The translations under genes and the position numbers were made by a program. A model generated the notes under the pieces. That model worked only from the letters and a program-made list of their open reading frames with translations. It was not told where the DNA came from and made no database searches. A stretch of DNA of 17,053 bases, taken from assembly GCF_000344685.1 (NCBI RefSeq), contig NW_006920431.1, positions 141,038 through 158,090 on the forward strand. Direction: 5' to 3'. Shown here piece after piece: positions 9,625 to 17,053 of this stretch. Source of the stretch: Gloeophyllum trabeum ATCC 11539. Its lineage: Eukaryota; Basidiomycota; Agaricomycetes; Gloeophyllales; Gloeophyllaceae. The stretch's first letter is position 1. Every line of letters starts with the position of its first letter.

Positions 9625-9992
9625 CGAATGGGGTCCCCCCCATGCTGACCCTAATGGGCTGTCGCACGGGGACACCCGTAATATCGCATGTCGGCTGCAG
9701 CCAGCGTCAGCGTCGTCTGGGCTACGGCTGCAGGCGTCAAATCATACGGCTCGCAGAGGGATCCGGCTTCTCGTGTCAGATCTAATCGTGCATCGGGTCA
9801 ACATTAGTGTTTCTCTCATCATTCATATATTGACCATCGCCGCTCTTCCGATCGCTTTCAGGGCCCGACTGCCGAGCTATCACCACCCACTTCGCCTAGC
9901 ATCCCCGTCTTCATTGCCTCGTTTCCGACTTGCGTTCACAAGCCCGTCCCCAGCTATCCAGTCCGCATCTTTGTTTTCTGCATTTCAAGAGA

Positions 9993-12900
9993 ATGACTTC
10001 TATCGACATCTCTCGTGCCGTGCAGACAAACCTAGACCTCGAGGACCAAGTCAAGTGAGCGACTCTCTGCCCCCGTTTCTTTCTCCTGCTCATATTATTC
10101 TGGCGCCTCAGCATTGCGGATGGCATCTTCGTCGACGCTTTAGACCCTGCTCTCCCTGTCGACCCGGATGATCTCAACGCTCACTCCGCCTCTGGGCCAG
10201 GCTATCAATCCTTCGCCAGCCATGGGTCCAATATCATCCCTGCTGGAATGGCGTCGTTCTTGCCTCCCGGCGAGGACGCATTTCGCGAGAGCGTCATTGT
10301 TCACGGCCGTCGAGGTGCTCAGAGCACCGATCGCTCATTTAGCGACCGCACCCCCATTCAGGTAACCTACCGCCGCTTGGAAGATCTCTTTGATCGAGGG
10401 CGAGGCCATGAGGCTTCTAATATCCTCCAGCGCCGATGGAGGTCCAACATCCTTCTAGATGCAACAAAAACAGTTCAGGCTAATGGCCTGGACTCCGTCC
10501 AGTTCTTTCAGCACGCGAACTATCTCGACTGCCATTTCATTCTTGGCAGAGGCATTGGCATCGACGTCGGCATTCCTCAGAGCTCAGGAATGGGCTGGCA
10601 GTATCATCTCGATCTATCTAAGCCCCACTGGTATCTCAGGCTCGCCGACCCTCCCATCGGGTTCAATATCTCCGGAAGGGTTGCCTACATGGGCTACGCC
10701 GCCGACCTTCGCTGGTGGACTGTCTTCGCTCCTAACGCCTACATCGCCGGCATCCAAGCACCATCTGATTCAAAGCCATACGCCTCATCCAGCTCCCTCA
10801 TGGCCTTGGGAAACTTTCGCAGATGGGCCATGTTCATCGCCCACTGCCTCGCTGAGATCCTTCCCGGCGTCGCTGTCTATAACAAATACCCCCATATCGA
10901 CAACTCGGACGAGTACAAGCACGCAACGTCCATGGGGTGAGTCTATGCTGTCCCTAACCCTCACTCCCCTCCTGTCTCCCATCCTCGCCGTAATTTTACG
11001 GTCCTCGTCCCTGCCCGTGATGCTACAGTACGCCCGTTCATCCCAGCACCCACAGCCGTAACTTTACGGCGAAGAAACTTCGCCGTAAAGTTACGGTGCA
11101 CGTCCTTTCTCTATTCTTTGTCCAGCCGGCTTGCGCTGACGCCTGTTGCAGCGTCGAAACTTATCAATGGAACATATCCCTCGTCTACGCACGCAGGCTG
11201 GCAATGGTCATGAAGAGAGACTGGACTGCCTGGGTTGAGGCGGCACCGAGTCACTTCAAGAACGACTTCATTACTGACAACTCCCCTCTCCTTTTCATGG
11301 AGGGCTATGGCCAGAACGCACCTCTCGGCTCCGTTAACTTTGCTAATGAGGCCACGGATTGGAGAAAGGCCTACAACTGGAATGAGGTGGCAACATCCAT
11401 GTTCTCGATCGCACATGGAATTAGGTACGCTATTGGACGTACGCTCAGACCGCTTTCAGTGCACTCATGCTCTCCACAGTGTGAGGGAGATCTCGGAGAA
11501 GATCCCCATCGCTGTGGAGGACATCATTGACTCCAATCCAGATGGTGTCTTTGACGAGGGACTTAATCTTATCGATGATCTCGCCGACATCGACCTTGAG
11601 GTAACTCCCATCTTCGACAACCAAGGAACCCCTATTCCAGCACACCATCTCGAGTTCAAAGATACCCCCTGTGGCACTCTTGCCAATCTCGGCCGATTCC
11701 CCGATCTCTTTCGCGGAACTGTTCAGCGGGAATACGGCGAGACCGACGGCGAAGATGACAGTAGCGACGGTGCCTCCGATGTCGACGACCCGAGCCGGGA
11801 CATGCATCGCGCTGCCAGAGGCATCCATCCTCGCTTTCGTGCTGCCGCCCGTGCTGCACCTCTAGGTAAAGTCAAGCCCTCCCTGTTCCCACACGCCTTC
11901 CTGGGAACAGCTGGCCATGCATCAATACACACGGTGCCAGACGCGTTCAAGAGATGTGTTCAAGATATCAACTTGGACTACATGGATCAGCACCTCGAGG
12001 TGTGGCAACCAGCTGGCGACGACGACCTCCCCATATGGGCAAACTCGTTCATTCAGGGCACATTCTGCCAGGCCTACAATGAGGCCGCACATAGCTATCG
12101 ATCCCGCACCGCTTTTCACGACGCTGAGCTCGGTCTCAACACAAGGCAGTTCACTGGAGCACTCGGGAAAGGAGCCAGAACTAAACGCATCGCACAGCAG
12201 ACAGCCGCCCGCCTTGCTGCATGCCTCCCTCATGAAGCTTTCAATCGCAAGATCAGCGCTCCCAATCTCGATGTCTCCTTTCGGTTTGAACAGACCTTCG
12301 TACTAAACTGGGAGCGTCTCGCCCCCGACGTTGACAGGTCAAGGTCCGTAAGCCATTTGTTGATTGCTCATTCCACTTCCCCTCACACCCATATAGTGTT
12401 GCATTCGATGTGATTGCCTCCATTGTTCTCCACCTTAGAACTCCTGACGTCTTCGATCAAATTTGCGAGACTCTATATGTCTTTACTCCTGGAGTATGTG
12501 ATTCATGACATGCTCAACTCTCATTTGAGTCTCACCATGGGATGCCCTATAGACTTTTCCAAAGCTCTACAGTGTTATGACATTCCCGCTCACTTCACTT
12601 ATTGAGACAGTGCGAGCGGAGATAATGGCTAAAATGGACCACAACGGCATACCCATCGACACCGGATCCACTGATGGCGCGGCGGCCACCCCTCCGCTTT
12701 ATCACATTGAGCTCCTGTCCTGTCTCGAGCGTGCTCTCAACTTCGCCCATACCGGGAATAGACGGGTGATCGAGACAGGAGTCATGAATCCCTTACATAT
12801 TGGCCGTGGACTCATCGTCGACGGGACACCTTGTCTCAATCGCAAGAACGTTACATGGTCCTCCGCAAATGGGTCAGTCACAGTCTCTATCGATCCAGAC

Positions 12901-14888
12901 CAATGGCCCACGGTCAAGTCCGTTCCGTGCATGTCCTCGGCTAGGGCACAGCTTCTTACTTATCGTGATGAGCATTACCAGGTGAGAGTTCACCGACAAA
13001 CGAGGGCCATGACTCGTGACTCCACAACCACTCGCACCGTAATTTTACGGCCCTTCCATTGCGCTGTCGTCCAGCACTTCCGCGCGGGCACACGCATGCC
13101 ACGGGCCGTAATTTTACGGTCATTGGTTCGTTCATCTTTGCTGACAATCTTTTCAGAGCTACATGGCCATGTTCACCCTGCATCACGCCATTCACTGCAC
13201 TAATGTCAAGATGGCAGAGGCTTATGAGTTCCCCTACAACAGAGCCCTCTCAGTGATGCACGTCTTCATCGGCATCATGCAACGCGACATCGTGGCCTTC
13301 GTCGCAACAGAGATCCAGAAGACTTGGCTTCCCCTTCTGCAGTCTCAAAGTGAGGTTCTTCGCAAGCTCGCATTTAACATCACATCGGTGCAGCTAAAGA
13401 TGTGGCGCGAATCACCTCATCCTCTCGCACCGAGCGCGCGATCCATCCTCACACTCATGCTGAGGAAACCCAATGAGCCTCCCCTCCGATCCCTCCCGTT
13501 CGGTGACCCAAAGCACATCACCCTCACGGATTGCGCCTCCGCCTTACTGACCCTCGGGTCATCCACAGGAGACGCTCGCCACGACTCACCCTTGCCTCCC
13601 ACAGGCTCTTCTCCATATGGACTGCGTCAGGCCATCTCATTCATTACTGCCTTGTTCAATGATGCGCTCTCAAGATCCACAGACAGCTCACACTCTTCCG
13701 ATATCATCAAAATCATTCGAATCACTCTGAGCGACCTTCAGATCCATTACCTTCCCACTCATCCCCCTTCCCTGTCCGATCGCGGTCGCCCAATCACCAA
13801 GGCAAGTGCATACCACTGGGTCTCATTGGGACAGCCTCAGGAGCCAGGAACAGGCCTTGTCGACGTCTTCACACCACAGTCGGTTCTCGACGGCCTTGAG
13901 CCAGATGAGATCGAGGACAGCAGGTCCCCCTGGTCCATTCTGTCATCCCCTGTCGATGATTGGCCGCATCTCCTCCACAAGGACGTCCTCCCCGAGGACT
14001 TTCGCATGTCAGATGCCCTTGGCTCCACCACCAAGCAGGCTTCAAAACCCAAAGCCAACGCTCCCTCTGCCAATTCCGACAAGGCCATCCAGGATGAAAC
14101 AATCAAATGGGTCGAGCACAACATCGACATGACTAATCCTGTTCACAAGCTTGTCGTCTTCTATTCAGCAATATTTGCATTGCAGGCCCCAAATGTCATG
14201 GCCATGCTCCGGGACGCTCCAGACAACATCGACTCTATGAATCCAAAAGACATCGATGATATCATTAGAAACTCCGAGTGGCTTCCTGCGACTCACTCAG
14301 GAAGCTCTCTCCAGCGTCCATATCTGGCCATCTTCACCGTGTATGTGCTCGCATGTGTCGAGACCGCTAGCCCTCTCTACAAGAAGGTCCTGGTAAGCGG
14401 AAAGGGGCCTTACAGTGTGCTGGGAATCAAGTGTGGTACGTCTCCATCTCCAGCTAATCGACGTCTCTCCTGCCCCCTCACGCATTCGCGCCGCAGCTCA
14501 CAAATACATCGTTTGGTACAACATGGTTCGTCTCGGACTTGCTCGCACAAGCGGCGGCGCCCGTCTCTTCGGTGGAGGAGGGAATAGAACTGCTGGTCCA
14601 GCGCAGTTCGCTTTGCGGACCTCTGCCTCTGGCCAGTGGTGCTTCAAGTCCTACAGGGAGCTTGAGGCATTGTGGCATTCCTTCGTGGCTACCATGAAAG
14701 ATCCCGACGCAGGACCATACACAGCTATCAGAGATATCGTCGGGCCTGCTCAAGCCGCCCGAATGGTAAAGGCCGGTGTCCTCACTGCCCCAGTGGGTGT
14801 CAACATAACCACAAGAGCTGTCAGCGAGGTCGCACCTGAGGGATCTGAGCGTCCCGCCAAGCGTCGGAAGAACGCGCAGTGCTTGTGA
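9993..14888 (+). CDS. Large hypothetical protein, family not recognised (1406 residues)
   Basis: Eight-exon model, all junctions in frame: 9993-10054, 10112-10936, 11152-11424, 11480-12343, 12397-12493, 12553-12981, 13157-14435, 14497-14888; 4221 nt, TGA stop. Introns are 53-61 nt except 10937-11151 (215 nt) and 12982-13156 (175 nt), which carry palindromes. The ATG has A at -3. The donor of intron 4 is uncertain (GTCCGT at 12344, or GTCAAG five bases earlier); both keep the frame. The protein has an aromatic-rich stretch around residues 165-225 (GMGWQYHLDL, KPHWYLRL, DLRWWTVF), a mixed globular-looking region to about 380, an acidic patch about 470-490, long helical stretches in the second half and a basic end (KRRKN) resembling a nuclear localisation signal. 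There is no signal peptide or clear membrane segment. Its position opposite the ParB-like gene suggests co-regulation. Function is unknown; I find no polymerase, helicase or transposase motif. Confidence 0.8.
10937..11151 (+). other. Long intron (215 nt) with three palindromes and a 19-bp hairpin
   Basis: Donor GTGAGT and acceptor TGTTGCAG with a GCTGAC branch site. Palindromes lie at 10988-11001, 11056-11069 and 11083-11096. The last two form the arms of a perfect inverted repeat with a 3-nt loop (11056-11096). Confidence 0.85.
11056..11096. repeat. Perfect inverted repeat, 19-bp arms and AAA loop
   Basis: Arm CCGTAACTTTACGGCGAAG (11056-11074), loop AAA, arm 11078-11096 exactly complementary. 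It lies inside intron 2 of the plus-strand gene, 55 nt before the acceptor, so it could form a strong hairpin in the pre-mRNA. Confidence 0.95.
12982..13156 (+). other. Long intron (175 nt) with two identical palindromes
   Basis: Donor GTGAGA after CAG, branch GCTGAC and acceptor TTTTCAG. CCGTAATTTTACGG occurs at 13037-13050 and 13104-13117, 67 bp apart. Confidence 0.85.
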
Positions 14889-16091
14889 TAACACACTGTA
14901 TCTACACACAGCATGATTGTTCTGTCGACATGATCTTGTGTCCGTGAATACATAGTACTGGCCTGGTCACTCCGTCTGTGGTGCAGTTGCTCATACGTCC
15001 GTAAAGTTACGGCCCGTAAAGATAGTCACGGTCCGTGAAGTGAACGTCCAACGCGTCCGTAACTTTACGGCTCCTACAGCTGCGGCCCACATGCACGTAA
15101 ATTTACGGTCCGTAGAGTTAGTGCGGATCGCCTCTATGGCTATGGGCCGTAACTTCACGGACAGCAGCTCTACCAACCGTAACTTTACGGATCCGCCGGC
15201 GTTGCTAGGTTCCGAAATACTTGGCACTGGGTAAAGGACTCATGACCAGATGGCGTCATCTCCGTAACTATACGGTCCTTTGGTTTCTCGGTGACCGACC
15301 ACGGCTTTGCAATCCGACATGGCTATATGCTCGAGTTGAGGCCCGTCACTATGATCACGCGCTGCCTCCAAATGCACGCATCGACAGCTCAATGTTGTGC
15401 TCCATCTGCTGCATTGCTGTACTCCCTTAATCGTTCCCGATTGGCGTCGTCATTTCACCAGTGCGGCCCTCTTAGGGACTCCCACAGGCCTGCCTGCGCT
15501 TCTTCCGCCTCGCACCCCTGAAAACGAACCCTCTGGTTCCTGCTTGCAACTCGCGCCGGATCGTACAAATCTCGCGCGGGATAATACGCTATCTTCTCCG
15601 TCTGATGCAGCATCACCTCATAGATCAGGACTCCATTCGAGTTCCGCTCGATATTCTGCTTAGCATGGCCTGTGGTCAGTGCGTGGTTTAGCATGGTCAG
15701 CATGCCTAGGGACTTGCCTTGAGATGTCCTAGGACCCATTGCTCCATGTTGCTGACATCAACCTGCTCTCTGCATCCCACTGTATCACCTGTCTACATCG
15801 CCGCAATCGTCAGCTAATCACTTTCTCTTGCTTCCGCGCTTTGAAGTCATTAATCTTACTTGGAACATACACTTCCTGAGGATGGATCTCTGCCTTCGCA
15901 CGCAAGGCATCTTGTTGTGCATCCCTCAATCCATTGGATCTCTATATATACCAATCGCTCACACTCCGCTGCTGAGTCTGAATATTCAAGCTCCGCATTT
16001 CTTCATGCTCATTGCCCTGCAGCTTTATGCTAATTTGACCAAGTGGTGTGTCATATCCCCAAATGACTATACAGAACACAGGCATCAGGTT
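14889..16091. other. Non-coding stretch between the plus-strand gene and the satellite
   Basis: The first 400 bp hold the right-hand palindrome cluster. From about 15280 to 16090 I see only short open frames without supporting signals, and base composition becomes more AT-rich toward the telomere. Confidence 0.5.
14999..15275. repeat. Right-hand palindrome cluster, exact and degenerate copies
   Basis: Exact copies lie at 14999-15012, 15057-15070 and 15177-15190. Near copies are ACGTAAATTTACGG (15095-15108), CCGTAACTTCACGG (15147-15160) and CCGTAACTATACGG (15262-15275). Two looser ones with longer centres lie near 15014-15031 and 15110-15126. The cluster starts 110 bp after the stop codon of the plus-strand gene. 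Confidence 0.9.
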
Positions 16092-16808
16092 CCCATTTCT
16101 AGCCATGGTGAGCCTGTTTCAGTATTGACCAAGCACATCGGAGTCCTCCGTTCACTTTCTACAGGTTCCGACTGCTATTTAAATGTAGTCAAGTGATTAC
16201 TGTCTCAGAATTGATTCAACTGTCTTGACACTTGTCAGGCTCCACCATTCCAGCTATTACAAGTCTTTTTCAGTACCCACCAAACTCATCAGAGTCCGCC
16301 GTTGAGTTTCTGCTGATTTTGACGAGTAGCTAAGTGTGATTAAGTCATGATTCACTCGGAACTGGAGTGAGTGGGATGGGGATTGTTGGACTCCCCTGTT
16401 CCACTCATTACGAGTCTGATTCAGTACCCATCAAATTCGCCAGAGTCCATCGTTGAGTTTCTACTAATTTCGACTTGGAGCAATATCTGATCAAGTGATT
16501 CCTCACTCAGCACTAATGCGAGTGGGATGGGGTTTGTTGTCCTCCCCCATTCCGGCTATCACCAGTCCCTTTCAGAATCCACCGAACACACCAGAGTGCC
16601 GCGTTCAGTTTCTAAGGATTTCGACTGATAATTAATGTGCTCAAGTGAATACTCCATGAGAACTGAAGCGACTGTGTGGGGATTGTTGCACTCCCCTATT
16701 CCAGCCAGTACGAGCCCCTTTCAGTATCCACCGAACACGCCAGGGTCCTCTGTTCACTTTCTACAGATTTTGACTTGGAGTTAAATGTGCTCAAGTGATT
16801 ACTCAGTC
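16092..16808. repeat. Subtelomeric satellite, about 151-bp unit, nearly five copies
   Basis: The marker string GTTSASTTTCT recurs at 16150, 16301, 16452, 16603 and 16752, giving periods of 151, 151, 151 and 149 bp. Other shared landmarks are CAGAGTCC before it, a TTYGACT string and TCAAGTGATT after it, and a GGGGATTGTTG-ACTCCCC string between units. Units are well diverged, and the first (from about 16092) is the most decayed. The last unit breaks off into the telomere after GTGATTACTCAGTC. Confidence 0.9.
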
Positions 16809-17053
16809 TTAGGGTTAGGGTTAGGGTTAGGGTTAGGGTTAGGGTTAGGGTTAGGGTTAGGGTTAGGGTTAGGGTTAGGGTTAGGGTTAGGGTTAGGGTT
16901 AGGGTTAGGGTTAGGGTTAGGGTTAGGGTTAGGGTTAGGGTTAGGGTTAGGGTTAGGGTTAGGGTTAGGGTTAGGGTTAGGGTTAGGGTTAGTGTTGGGT
17001 TAGGGTTAGGGTTAGGGTTAGGGTTAGGGTTAGGGTTAGGGTTAGGGTTAGGG
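16809..17053 (+). repeat. Telomere, (TTAGGG)n
   Basis: About 245 bp of TTAGGG reads outward on the plus strand to the end of the window, so the right edge is the chromosome end. One variant spot lies at 16989-16999, with a TTAGTG followed by a 5-nt TTGGG. Confidence 0.98.

Larger units (their letters stand above)
8204..9992. promoter_or_regulatory. Shared divergent promoter region of the two large genes
   Basis: The start codons of the two large genes face away from each other across 1789 bp. On the minus-gene side lies a dense palindrome block (8461-8642), 258-440 bp before its ATG. On the plus-gene side two more palindromes lie at 9561-9624, about 370-430 bp before its ATG. Weak TATA-like strings occur at 9824-9830 (plus side) and near 8435-8443 (minus side), but fungal promoters often lack a TATA box and these are not firm. 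From 8650 to 9540 I see no gene and no recognisable element. Confidence 0.6.

Noticed and set aside
12574..12609. Possible 39-nt intron (12571-12609) in exon 6 of the plus-strand gene
   Set aside because: Shorter than any other intron here and with a poor donor; the frame is open through it, so it is kept as exon.
2349..15275. Whole two-gene block as a DNA transposon with palindromes as terminal repeats
   Set aside because: I see no matching long terminal inverted repeats or target duplications at the two ends, and no transposase or integrase motif in either protein.
15455..15739. 94-codon minus-strand open frame
   Set aside because: No domain, paralogue or splice context; possibly a remnant, but not supportable as a gene.
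15828..16196. 122-codon plus-strand open frame
   Set aside because: Runs into the decayed satellite and has no coding character.
16785..17003. Open frame of alternating Gly-Leu
   Set aside because: Simple translation of telomere repeats.
1..17053. Subtelomeric RecQ-type helicase or TET/JBP gene, often expected in such regions
   Set aside because: No helicase Walker or DEAH-type motifs, and no HxD dioxygenase motif in a convincing context, in any assembled exon.

Overview
The window is the end of a chromosome from a filamentous fungus, most likely a mushroom-forming basidiomycete (Agaricomycetes). The right end is a run of TTAGGG telomere repeats read outward on the plus strand. The genes are GC-rich and cut by many short introns (mostly 47-66 nt) with GTRNGY donors, CTNAC-like branch sites and YAG acceptors, as is typical of that group. 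The genus is not identifiable from the sequence alone.

Layout. Positions 1-1061 hold the tail of one small gene and a complete-looking paralogue of it. Positions 1062-2730 are non-coding with scattered palindromes and a small telomere-like tract. Positions 2731-8203 hold one large minus-strand gene that I assembled from 13 exons, all joined in frame, giving about 1543 residues. Its N-terminus carries what looks like a ParB/sulfiredoxin-type domain. Its C-terminal half is disordered, acidic/basic and proline-rich, with an SQ/TQ cluster and SUMO-type motifs. Positions 8204-9992 are the shared promoter region. Positions 9993-14888 hold a second large gene on the plus strand, 8 exons and 1406 residues, family not recognised. 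Positions 14889-16090 are non-coding with another palindrome cluster. A satellite of about 151 bp follows at 16092-16808 and abuts about 245 bp of telomere.

The most striking signal is a family of short palindromes, CCGTAA-NN-TTACGG. There are 23 exact copies and about ten degenerate ones in 17 kb, where chance predicts about 0.001 exact copies. None falls in a coding exon: they sit in introns of both large genes, in the shared promoter (including an array with exact 19-bp period) and in flanking DNA. Together with a ParB-like protein encoded in the middle of them, this suggests, as a hypothesis only, a protein-and-palindromic-site system of the parB/parS kind next to a telomere. The alternative is that the palindromes are a genome-wide non-coding repeat of this fungus, perhaps linked to intron gain or chromatin.

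The gene models come from reading splice signals and reading frames by eye. No homology search or RNA evidence was available.
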